DNA from: a bacterium
GTDB taxonomy: Bacteria; Fidelibacterota; UBA8477; JABMPR01
Direction: 5' to 3'
NCBI GenBank assembly: GCA_013202895.1
Contig: JABMPR010000146.1
Span: forward strand, 1-34,506
Length of the DNA: 34,506 nt
Under the pieces are notes generated by a model, which was not told where the DNA came from, searched no databases, and saw only the letters and a program-made list of their open reading frames with translations. Shown in pieces: positions 1 to 7,651 of this stretch (position 1 is its first letter; each line of letters opens with the position of its first letter). Both the position numbers and the translations under genes were made by a program.

Positions 1-623
1 CAGGAAAAAACAAGAATAATGACGAGATCAAGAATGAACAGCAAACCCATAAGAGACAGGACCACCACCGGCTGAATTGCCGCCAGTTTCAACGTGACGG
101 ACTGCCAGTTTTGCTGAGGTTTTAAGGAGATCCACTTGAGGCTTTTCATGAACAAAACTACAGTAAACCCATAAGCAAATGGTGCCAGGATTGGTACCCC
201 TCCCCAAAAGGTTTTAATCGTATCCAGCTTCCAGTGAATTAGCTGATGAAGCGAAAGTAGCGTTTCAAAGAAGAAAGCTATCATAACCAATGTTGCAAAC
301 ATAAGCGGCAAATGTTGATCCCAGGGTTTTGATTTCAGATAATCAACACCCAGATAATTATTACTCCATTCCCAGCCTACATAACACAAATTTGTCCATA
401 GAACTGCATAAATGATGGGGAAGCCAAATATCGTGAGATGGAATCCACCATATTCATAAAGACCAGCGATTGGTACCATAACCAGCTCACGCAGAATTCC
501 CATTAGCATACCGCTAAGCCAGAAAACTTTGACAAAATCCAGATTTTTGCTTTTTAGTGCATGGTATATCAAAATTGGTGTCATCAGCAGCACCAGAAAT
601 TCAATCAGCCAGATCATTTCCAT
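1..623 (-). CDS. Multi-pass integral membrane protein, partial (C-terminus beyond left edge)
   Basis: An uninterrupted reading frame starts at ATG 623-621 (a second ATG lies at 617-615) and runs off the window edge, giving about 207 residues. The protein starts MEMIWLIEFLVLLMTPILIY and has about six hydrophobic segments near residues 5-22, 32-55, 60-82, 104-124, 138-160 and 184-206. A conserved-looking stretch, RELVMVPIAGLYEYGG, lies after the second segment and is followed by a G-P-containing helix and a W. This loosely recalls the carotenoid-biosynthesis (CruF/DUF422) membrane family, but I cannot confirm that. The start lies inside the 3' end of the upstream 61-aa gene (23-nt overlap), so the two are probably translationally coupled. 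Coding of the frame is well supported; function is unknown. Confidence 0.7.
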   Translation of the reverse strand, partial: MEMIWLIEFLVLLMTPILIYHALKSKNLDFVKVFWLSGMLMGILRELVMVPIAGLYEYGGFHLTIFGFPIIYAVLWTNLCYVGWEWSNNYLGVDYLKSKPWDQHLPLMFATLVMIAFFFETLLSLHQLIHWKLDTIKTFWGGVPILAPFAYGFTVVLFMKSLKWISLKPQQNWQSVTLKLAAIQPVVVLSLMGLLFILDLVIILVFS

Positions 624-786
624 TTGCCTTGAGCTTTTTATTGAGTGAAACAATCCCCCAGATCAGCACGGGAAGGTTTGATAGGAGTAAATCATAGCGC
701 TTATAGACCAATTCAGTAATGATCGCTACACTTAGCAATAGATCTATCACCCCATAAGGAAGATATGTAAAGAGTAGTTTATTCAT
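601..786 (-). CDS. Small two-helix membrane protein, hypothetical
   Basis: This encodes 61 residues with two hydrophobic helices (about residues 5-27 and 33-47) and a charged, Lys-rich tail ending NGNDLAD. It starts at ATG 786-784. I see no clear Shine-Dalgarno site upstream. It overlaps the start of the downstream membrane-protein gene by 23 nt on the same strand, which suggests a two-gene operon and possibly a small subunit or accessory of that membrane protein. I recognise no family. Confidence 0.5.
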   Translation of the reverse strand: MNKLLFTYLPYGVIDLLLSVAIITELVYKRYDLLLSNLPVLIWGIVSLNKKLKANGNDLAD

Positions 787-821
787 GCTATCAAGGTGAC
801 TGATAATATCTGTTTAACGAT

Positions 822-860
822 GTGTGTGTTATATTTGAAGAGGCTCAGCATGACACACAC
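822..860. repeat. Inverted repeat, 10-bp arms, 19-nt loop
   Basis: GTGTGTGTTA (822-831) pairs with TGACACACAC (851-860) with one G-T pair. It lies between the lipoprotein gene ending at 955 and the small membrane gene starting at 786, both on the minus strand. No T tract follows on either strand, so it is not a standard intrinsic terminator. It could be a weak or Rho-assisted terminator or an attenuator. The rest of 787-954 shows nothing else recognisable. Confidence 0.35.
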
Positions 861-954
861 CACTGGCTTTGTATCCCCGGGCCTGTTGAAGCGTCTGAAG
901 CAAACTATTATCAGAACCTTATCCAGATATAACTAATGCCTAGATCTGTCAGAT

Positions 955-2025
955 TCAGTCTGTCCAATCAGCCTTAAATATATGGGTTGCTCGTGGATTC
1001 TCGGCATCACGATTAGAAGCAAACGCCATCTGGCTGCCATTGGGATTAAACATTGGAAAACTATCGAAGAAAGTGTTTGTAGTCAGACGTTTCAGACCCG
1101 TTCCATCAATTTTGATAATGTATATTTCAAAATTATGACCATATGCTCCCGCTTCTGCATTCCAGTCATCCATATTTGATGAGAAAACCACGTGTTCTCC
1201 ATCCGGATGCCAGGAGGGAGCCCAATTGGTTGCACCATTGTTTGTCAGCTGATGTTTATTAGCTCCATCCGCATCCATAACATAGACGGACAGCGGTACA
1301 GCCTCCACCTGATTCAATGCCATATTCTCTCTCCAACGCAATGAATCCTCGGCATTGTCTGGATACCAGGCTCTCCAAACGATCTTCTGTGCATCTGGAC
1401 TGAAGTAAGGTCCGCCATCATAACCGAGATGATTTGTGATTCTAGTGACATCACTGCCATCGATATTCATGGTGAAAAGTTCCAGATCTTTATCAATCTC
1501 AGATGTAAAAATGACTTTACCCGTGAGATACGATACTGTTGGTTCAGCATCATATCCCTGGTTTTCGCGAATTCTTATCAGATCTGTTCCATCCGGATTC
1601 GAAGAGTAGATATCATACGGAAATAGGGGCCAGATATATTTATTCCCCTGAGGTTTGGGCCGAGGTGGACAACTATCAACCACTCCAAATGTTGAAGCAA
1701 ATATGATACGGTCTTTTTCAAGACTAAAATAAGAACAGGTATTGGCACCCAGTTCAGGACTCACCATATGTTGTTCTGATCCATCTGCATTCATGATATA
1801 AATTTTATCACATCCGTTTCCATGGCGCTTGCTCTGGAAGATGATCTGTTCGCCCAGAGGACCCCAGTATGCCTCGCCGTTATCGCCTTCAAAGGTTAAT
1901 TGCTGAACATTTGATAGTCCAAATACCAGTTCAACAACTGGTGTCATTTCCTCAACAGCGGTTTCCGGCACTGTGCTACAGGCAACTAATACGAGGACCA
2001 AAAGTCCTGATAGTCTTAAATTCAA
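955..2025 (-). CDS. TolB-like six-bladed PD40 beta-propeller lipoprotein
   Basis: This is a 356-aa lipoprotein. The N-terminus has a short hydrophobic stretch and a lipobox LVAC, placing the lipidated Cys at residue 16. The rest is made of PD40 (WD40-like) blades: I count six, each with a (I/V)Y(I/V)M-(N/D)-x-DG(S/A/T) strand followed by an (F/W)-S/H-P-D/N-G turn, near residues 45-92, 94-155, 157-200, 201-265, 266-320 and 321-356. Such TolB-type propellers are usually periplasmic protein-binding scaffolds; a specific partner cannot be read here. The start is a TTG at 2025-2023, supported by AAGGAGA five nt upstream; no in-frame ATG precedes the signal peptide. It is the last gene of the long minus-strand block, 31 nt after the preceding gene. 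Confidence 0.85.
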   Translation of the reverse strand: MNLRLSGLLVLVLVACSTVPETAVEEMTPVVELVFGLSNVQQLTFEGDNGEAYWGPLGEQIIFQSKRHGNGCDKIYIMNADGSEQHMVSPELGANTCSYFSLEKDRIIFASTFGVVDSCPPRPKPQGNKYIWPLFPYDIYSSNPDGTDLIRIRENQGYDAEPTVSYLTGKVIFTSEIDKDLELFTMNIDGSDVTRITNHLGYDGGPYFSPDAQKIVWRAWYPDNAEDSLRWRENMALNQVEAVPLSVYVMDADGANKHQLTNNGATNWAPSWHPDGEHVVFSSNMDDWNAEAGAYGHNFEIYIIKIDGTGLKRLTTNTFFDSFPMFNPNGSQMAFASNRDAENPRATHIFKADWTD

Positions 2026-2056
2026 GTGTATCTCCTTGTCATTTATTTATGTGTTT

Positions 2057-3226
2057 TTAATCTCGTTCCAATTCAATCCGGTACAAGAGAACAGCATTGT
2101 GGATTTGAATTGCAAACAAATCTTTGCCAATTAAACTGATTTTTGGCAATGAGGTCGTCCAGGTTCCAAAGGAACTCCGATGAATAATTCGTCCACCTTT
2201 ATTTACCCCTTCCAACTCAAATTTTCGGTAAGCCTGTTGGCCACTTTCAGTAAAATAAGGTTCATAGCGGATATACAGAAATATTCCCCACTCTGGTAAA
2301 AATGCTGCATCACTGATGGTACTCAAATCGATGGGGTGGAAACTTGCGGCCAATGATCCATCCCCCAAATTAACTACATTGAAATCTTTTTCTGTGATCA
2401 CAAAGGCGGCTTGCCGATCAATGGGCATTATCTTCCAGGTCTTCCAGGGATAATTGCTAATGGGGTTAATTCGATTAAAAAGAGTCAATGCACTCCCCTC
2501 ACCATAGTCAATTTCTAAAAAATAATAATCAGTGGCTTGAAGAGCTTGAATGTTTTTCAGCATCCCGGTGATATGCATTGGACTGCCAAACACTGTGGCA
2601 TGATTCCATAGTCTGAGCTCAACGGATGCTGTATCTGCGTGGGCAGGATTAAGGCAGGATGCTGCGGTGACCATTTCATATCTAAGATTAAGCTTTGCTG
2701 CCAGGAGAATTGGTTTACAGTCTTCGCTTACAGCTTCAATACAGGATTTGATATGGAGTAAAGTGTCCTCGGCATTGATCTCCAGAATCCATGGTTTTCC
2801 AAACTCTGAAAGCAAGATACTGCGCTCATTTGTAAACTGATAAGCCAACTTGCCTTCCAATGCATCAACTGCATGAACCGTGGTAAAATCCGGGGCTCCC
2901 TTGGAATTGAACACCTGGAAAGAATAAAGACGTTCTTGCTGCTCCGCTTGAATGGAGACATGTTCCTGCATTAGCATAAATCCACTGCGATTTTCATTGA
3001 TTTCGAAAACATCCCGAGGTGTACGCAGAATTTCTCTCACCTGATTACCTATACTATCATATAAGGCGATATACTCGCTGGTTCGAATAAGATAAATGGG
3101 GAATCCGGTCCCGCTTTTGCGGAATATGATATCCTCTAATGCTGTATCAAATGTCCATTGTGCATAGGGCTTGATGTGTAGGACATCAGCATGCAAGGAT
3201 GCCAGGAATACCAGCAGTAGAATCAC
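2057..3226 (-). CDS. Exported protein of unknown function, possible beta-propeller
   Basis: This encodes about 389 residues. A hydrophobic N-terminus (MILLLVFLASLHA) looks like a signal peptide, although its n-region lacks the usual basic residue if the GTG at 3226-3224 is the start. There is no good Shine-Dalgarno site there. A few more upstream codons in frame (ending LPIR) would supply an Arg, so the true start may be a rare codon inside the preceding gene. The body is beta-rich with repeated hydrophobic strands separated by Gly/Asp turns, as in propellers, but I recognise no motif. It follows the M23-domain gene by 23 nt and is similar in size and style to the exported protein at 5391-6542, so the two may be distant paralogs. 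Function unknown. Confidence 0.7.
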   Translation of the reverse strand: MILLLVFLASLHADVLHIKPYAQWTFDTALEDIIFRKSGTGFPIYLIRTSEYIALYDSIGNQVREILRTPRDVFEINENRSGFMLMQEHVSIQAEQQERLYSFQVFNSKGAPDFTTVHAVDALEGKLAYQFTNERSILLSEFGKPWILEINAEDTLLHIKSCIEAVSEDCKPILLAAKLNLRYEMVTAASCLNPAHADTASVELRLWNHATVFGSPMHITGMLKNIQALQATDYYFLEIDYGEGSALTLFNRINPISNYPWKTWKIMPIDRQAAFVITEKDFNVVNLGDGSLAASFHPIDLSTISDAAFLPEWGIFLYIRYEPYFTESGQQAYRKFELEGVNKGGRIIHRSSFGTWTTSLPKISLIGKDLFAIQIHNAVLLYRIELERD

Positions 3227-3249
3227 TCTTATGGGTAGATTGGAAATGC

Positions 3250-5394
3250 TTATTTCACCAATAATAATTTCTGAGTTGCGCCAAACCTATCATTCAGCGT
3301 CAATCTAACAAGATAGGCACCGCTGGAAAGAACCTTTCCAGTCTGATCAACTCCATTCCAGCTCCAAATATGCTGTCCAGATTGTTGATTACTGAAGACC
3401 TGGGTGAAGACGCTGCGACCCTGGATATCATAGATTGTAAATGTGGTTTTTCCAGGTTGATCCAGATCGTAGGCAATATTGACCGAAGCATTAAAAGGAT
3501 TAGGGTATATGCTTGATATAGAGAGGGTTAACGGGATTTGAATATCGTCAATATCACTTGTTCTGGCAAAATATTGTAAGACTCTGCCCATGAGTGCGTT
3601 TCTGTCGATAGCCCCGTCAATTGTTTCAAAAGACAGACCCATGACAAATGTGGCTGATGTCTCATCCCGATAACTAATGGCAGCATTTAGAGAATTTCCG
3701 TATTGGAGGGCAACTTCTCCACCCTGAACAGGTGCAAAATGATCTGGCCAATCCTCCTCATAAGGCAGGCTGCCATAAGTGAAATCGATTCCTGAAAAAT
3801 GAGTACCAACTCCCTGCACCTGATAGCTACCGGCATCGTCACCGACATACGCCAAATGCAAGTTTTGATTCATAAACGACTCGTCAGCAGTGGACCCTGC
3901 ACTCAGATCATAGCCAATCTCAGCTCCTGATGCAAAAAAATTACCACCTGCGGCTAAATATGCCGAAATCACACTTTGTTCTTCTGAGCTGAAGGTTTCA
4001 TCAGTTTGACTATCATCGCCGACAAACCAGATCACAGCAGCAAAATCATCGAGATTTCCGCCTTGCGATACCCATTCGTTGCTGGCAGAGCTTATGGCCG
4101 CTGAGGGATCGCTGCCTGCAACGGCATCGGAATAATAGCAGGCAAAATCGTGTTGGGTTTGTGTCCATGATCCATTGGTCCGATCAAAACCGTCAACAAT
4201 CAGGATTGCGTCACCGGAGGCATTTAGTTTGACTCCATAAGTATCAGAGGATTCGCTATGATTTGGTATTGGAGCATCATCAACTGCTATCAAGCGAAAC
4301 TTGAGATATGAATTTTGAGGAAATCCTTCAACCACAAAGCTGGTCATATCAGCGGTAAGTATATCGGGACCATGGTTGGAGCTCCAATTCTCACCATCGA
4401 ATGAGAATTCCAGAATATAACCAGCCAGATCAACATCTGTTGGTGCCGACCACTCGAAACGTAGATCACCGCTATCATTTGGACCAATGTATTCCAGCTC
4501 CGGCTGCCCCGTGGGCAGAACATCTATATCACTAAGATTCACGGGAACATAGGTAGTGTCCCAGTTATCTCTGGTATCTGAGCTCATGACTGAGACCACA
4601 TAGGGTCCTGCTTCGTAGCTGGCGCAATCCAGATATCCATTGGTATTAATTCGATTTGTCACGATATATCTGTAAATGGAGGTGCTTGATCCAGGTGCGT
4701 ATACATTATTGATATATGAATTTGAGTAGAGTTCATCTGCTTCAAACCAGAAATGGGGTCCATCCAGCACTTCACTCATATCAGCTGAGTAGAGCGCCCA
4801 ACCAATTGTATAAATACCATTATTCATATCAATTGATGCCCAAAGGTCCGTAGTATCTGCTGCCTGGGCGATGATATCAACCCGTCCACTCAGATTGTTG
4901 CTGGGGAAGGCAGCAAATGTACCATCCATGACAAACTGGATAATGGGTGATCTGGGATGATAAGGATCATAAAAGGGGGTAATTTTTCCAGGGAGCAGAG
5001 GATTACCTGAAGCATGCCCACTGGCGCCGCCTCCATAATTCAAATGGATGTGTGCATAGATGTCGGTCCAGCCAACTACGGCTCCTTGATTCACCTCATC
5101 ATTTACATGGAGAGCTCCATTAGGAATCACATGAACGTAGGCAAAATCCTCAACGCGAATCCAATCAGGACCAATTTGAAGAACAGTCCCAGGCATGATG
5201 CTCAGGGCTTCTTCTCCTGGTGCCAGAGGCATATCGGTTCCATTATGGAAATGGTCCCGATCTTCTCTGCACTCATCAAACGTTGCCGAAATCCGGTGTT
5301 GCTCGTTCACTGGGTCCATGGGCCAGGAGAAATTATTGATCTGTGCGCTCAAACCCAGTGGGAGTAATGCTAAGAGGAGGAGTTCATTCCTCAT
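3250..5394 (-). CDS. Secreted M23 peptidase / FN3 / GATase-like protein with T9SS sorting domain
   Basis: This is a 714-aa multidomain secreted protein. Residues 1-17 (MRNELLLLALLPLGLSA) are a signal peptide. Residues about 25-130 match the M23 (LytM-type) metallopeptidase pattern: HxxxD in HNGTD (H50, D54) and HxH in AHIHL (H115, H117) are both present, so the zinc and catalytic residues look intact. A fibronectin type III-like domain covers about 295-390, then a class I glutamine-amidotransferase-like Rossmann domain (about 395-610; ILIVDGFDR, then AAGGNFFASGAE), as seen in some Bacteroidota surface proteins. The last 90 residues are a T9SS type A sorting domain (YPNPFN, then SGAYLVRL, ending LLLVK). 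I chose ATG 5394, which forms an ATGA overlap with the upstream stop and has GGAG eight nt before it; an in-frame ATG at 5412 is less likely. Cell-wall or peptide cleavage is an inference from the family. Confidence 0.85.
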   Translation of the reverse strand: MRNELLLLALLPLGLSAQINNFSWPMDPVNEQHRISATFDECREDRDHFHNGTDMPLAPGEEALSIMPGTVLQIGPDWIRVEDFAYVHVIPNGALHVNDEVNQGAVVGWTDIYAHIHLNYGGGASGHASGNPLLPGKITPFYDPYHPRSPIIQFVMDGTFAAFPSNNLSGRVDIIAQAADTTDLWASIDMNNGIYTIGWALYSADMSEVLDGPHFWFEADELYSNSYINNVYAPGSSTSIYRYIVTNRINTNGYLDCASYEAGPYVVSVMSSDTRDNWDTTYVPVNLSDIDVLPTGQPELEYIGPNDSGDLRFEWSAPTDVDLAGYILEFSFDGENWSSNHGPDILTADMTSFVVEGFPQNSYLKFRLIAVDDAPIPNHSESSDTYGVKLNASGDAILIVDGFDRTNGSWTQTQHDFACYYSDAVAGSDPSAAISSASNEWVSQGGNLDDFAAVIWFVGDDSQTDETFSSEEQSVISAYLAAGGNFFASGAEIGYDLSAGSTADESFMNQNLHLAYVGDDAGSYQVQGVGTHFSGIDFTYGSLPYEEDWPDHFAPVQGGEVALQYGNSLNAAISYRDETSATFVMGLSFETIDGAIDRNALMGRVLQYFARTSDIDDIQIPLTLSISSIYPNPFNASVNIAYDLDQPGKTTFTIYDIQGRSVFTQVFSNQQSGQHIWSWNGVDQTGKVLSSGAYLVRLTLNDRFGATQKLLLVK

Positions 5395-6542
5395 TCCTTG
5401 ATCTCCAGCCATTCGTAATTGGTACCTATATAAAAGTGTTTACCATCGGAATGAAGCTGGAAAAGTTTTTGATAGCGCGGATCAATCTGTATATCGGCAG
5501 ATCGTTTTGAAAGTGGAAAGTAGATTTGGGCAAAGTGTGTATTACGTTTTACAAAAAAATCAACGGGCACTCTAATCACAGCAATATGCCCCTGATCATT
5601 AATACTAATGCCCAGAGCTGCTCGATTCTCATGCTGAAATTCAATGTGCTCTACACGTTCAAGTTTTAAGTCAAACCTTTGAATCGATTCATGACTGCTT
5701 AGAGCGGCCAGGTAATCGCCATTTGCTGACATGCTCAACTCATGCCCAAAGTTTTCGTTGGTCCATAGGACTTTACCCTCAGACGACACCTCAACGATCA
5801 AAGGATCCATCTGACCCTCCTCGGGATCATAGCTATAACCACTGATAAAGAAGCGCCCATTCTGAAATACAAAATCCTGCAAATAAGTAAATGGTAGAAT
5901 TGCCGTTCTCTGCCCTCGACCATCGGCGTTAATTCCAATAAAGAGGACCTCATCTGCCGGTCCACCATCTATACCGGGGCGTTCTAACAGGATATAACAG
6001 CGCTCATCATGCCACTGTACATGGATATTTCTTTCAAGGCTGTAATCACCTTCGGTTTCGTAGAGCTGACCTTCCGCAACCATTATGCCTGCCTGGTATA
6101 AATAGATTTTTGCTCGTACAGGATCTGCGAGAGCCAGAACGCCATTATCGGATATAGCAGACACCAAGGGCTTTAGATCCAAACCACTTCCTTTGCTTAT
6201 TTTATACAACAAATCCTGGTGTTCATTCAGCACAAAGTAATCTGAGTAGCGTAGGTCATTTTTAACCTCATCCAGATCCTGGAGCAGGCTAAGCAAGCGC
6301 ATATTTGCTGTAGGTGAAAGACTAATTATGGAATTTGGATCGTAGAGACTTAATGGCTTAACTGACTGATTATCAATCTGATAATGAGATTTAGCTGAAG
6401 TATAATATATGGGTTGACCTTCATATACAACCCATGATTTTGAGGCATCGGTCAATTCAATCAGTTGATTAAGGTCTGCGGCTTGAGTAAATCCCGTTAG
6501 CAGGAAAAAAAGTACTATCAGGTTCTTCAATTGTATTTTCAT
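5391..6542 (-). CDS. Exported protein of unknown function
   Basis: This is a 383-aa protein with a clear signal peptide (MKIQLKNLIVLFFLLTGFTQA, cleavage expected after residue 21). The mature part is beta-rich with propeller-like blade spacing (for example SMSANGDYLAAL and ISINDQGHIAVIRV), but I cannot assign a family. The start ATG at 6542 has AGGGAG about five nt upstream. The stop overlaps the next gene's start (ATGA), so it is translationally coupled to the M23-domain protein. It starts 53 nt after the PorV-like gene of cassette B, so it probably shares the long transcript. It resembles the 389-aa exported protein at 2057-3226 in length, export signal and style. Confidence 0.75.
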   Translation of the reverse strand: MKIQLKNLIVLFFLLTGFTQAADLNQLIELTDASKSWVVYEGQPIYYTSAKSHYQIDNQSVKPLSLYDPNSIISLSPTANMRLLSLLQDLDEVKNDLRYSDYFVLNEHQDLLYKISKGSGLDLKPLVSAISDNGVLALADPVRAKIYLYQAGIMVAEGQLYETEGDYSLERNIHVQWHDERCYILLERPGIDGGPADEVLFIGINADGRGQRTAILPFTYLQDFVFQNGRFFISGYSYDPEEGQMDPLIVEVSSEGKVLWTNENFGHELSMSANGDYLAALSSHESIQRFDLKLERVEHIEFQHENRAALGISINDQGHIAVIRVPVDFFVKRNTHFAQIYFPLSKRSADIQIDPRYQKLFQLHSDGKHFYIGTNYEWLEIKE

Positions 6543-6595
6543 CTGGCTCCCTCAGTTAGCTCACTCTAAGGTGAAGCAGAATATGCTGACAGGAT

Positions 6596-7642
6596 CTAAA
6601 ATTCCAAACTTAAACTAAAGCGGCGCACATCATTGAGGATTCCAAAATCTCCATATGCCATATCCAGTTTAAAACGAAGATTTCGTGCGATTAGCAGGTT
6701 AATCCCACCGCCCAGATTTAATCCTTCTTCAGAGAAGGCTTTGCCATCATCATCATTGTCATCCAGATAAAAAGTTTGACCAGCCCGCAAGAAAACCATA
6801 TCCATAATATTAAACTCGCCACCCATGCTAAGACTTTCTGCATAGTTGTTGGGATGAGCTGCATCGACAGCCAACGTGAGTTTAGCGTGAGGAATTTTTA
6901 ATACATCTGCGGCTACTCCCACCCGAAATATCAAGGGCAGCGACCAGTAATCGGTGTCGAGATGGGCATTTATCTTGGAGTTGTTGCCTTCCTTGACTTC
7001 ATCGATATCAACTTTGATCAAGGTGTCATCACCTTTGAGCTGCATTTTATTGCCAAAATTTGAAACGCTCATTCCAATTTTCACATCTTTGAATTGGGAT
7101 CGGAAGGTGGTTCCCAGATCGACTGCCACAGAACTGGCCTTCATATGCCAGATGCGCTCCTCGATATATTTGATGTTGGCACCGAAAGAGAAGCGGTCGG
7201 TAAAGCTTCTGCCCCAGCCCAGGGTGGCACAAAAATCTGTAGCATCAAATTTTTCACCGGTGCCCTCTGGTTGCGATACTGTACGCACTTTCATCTCAGG
7301 AACAGATAAGCTGGTGATTGCCATGCCCACAGTCCCTATATTTCCCAGAGGAAAGGCTACGGAGACATTGCTGAAATCGATGCCTGCCAACCACTGGGTC
7401 TGGATAAAACTGGCTTCACTTTTATTCATTAGGGCCAATCCACTGGGATTCCAGTAAAGAGAATTGACATCGTCGACAACTGCCACGAAGGCATTACCCA
7501 TGGATGTACCCCGCGCCCCGATGCCTATTTCCAGAAAAGATGCTGCTGTAGTTCCGCGTTTCGAAACTGCTGTCACGTTTGTCAATAATCCACATGCAAG
7601 TATAAATGTGGCAATCCGAAGTATCTTTTGCGAGTTTCTCAT
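6596..7642 (-). CDS. PorV/PorQ-family outer-membrane barrel, cassette B
   Basis: This is a 348-aa outer-membrane beta-barrel of the PorV/PorQ (UPF0164-like) type. Diagnostic segments after the signal peptide are GTTAASFLEIGIGARGTSMG and LYWNPSGLAL, followed by alternating amphipathic strands and a C-terminal aromatic residue (SLSLEF), as expected for BAM-inserted barrels. In the type IX system PorV helps move cargo with C-terminal sorting domains to the surface; PorQ/PorV relatives also serve other roles, so the exact function is inferred. The start ATG 7642 has GGAGG five nt upstream, overlapping the stop codon of the giant secreted protein, so the two are tightly coupled. It is colinear along its whole length with the cassette A copy at 15893-16936. 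Confidence 0.88.
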   Translation of the reverse strand: MRNSQKILRIATFILACGLLTNVTAVSKRGTTAASFLEIGIGARGTSMGNAFVAVVDDVNSLYWNPSGLALMNKSEASFIQTQWLAGIDFSNVSVAFPLGNIGTVGMAITSLSVPEMKVRTVSQPEGTGEKFDATDFCATLGWGRSFTDRFSFGANIKYIEERIWHMKASSVAVDLGTTFRSQFKDVKIGMSVSNFGNKMQLKGDDTLIKVDIDEVKEGNNSKINAHLDTDYWSLPLIFRVGVAADVLKIPHAKLTLAVDAAHPNNYAESLSMGGEFNIMDMVFLRAGQTFYLDDNDDDGKAFSEEGLNLGGGINLLIARNLRFKLDMAYGDFGILNDVRRFSLSLEF

Positions 7643-7651
7643 GATTACCTC

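Noticed and set aside
5014-5367. 117-aa plus-strand open frame opposite the M23 domain
   Set aside because: The minus strand holds the HxxxD and HxH motifs in a coherent domain; the plus frame is a shadow.
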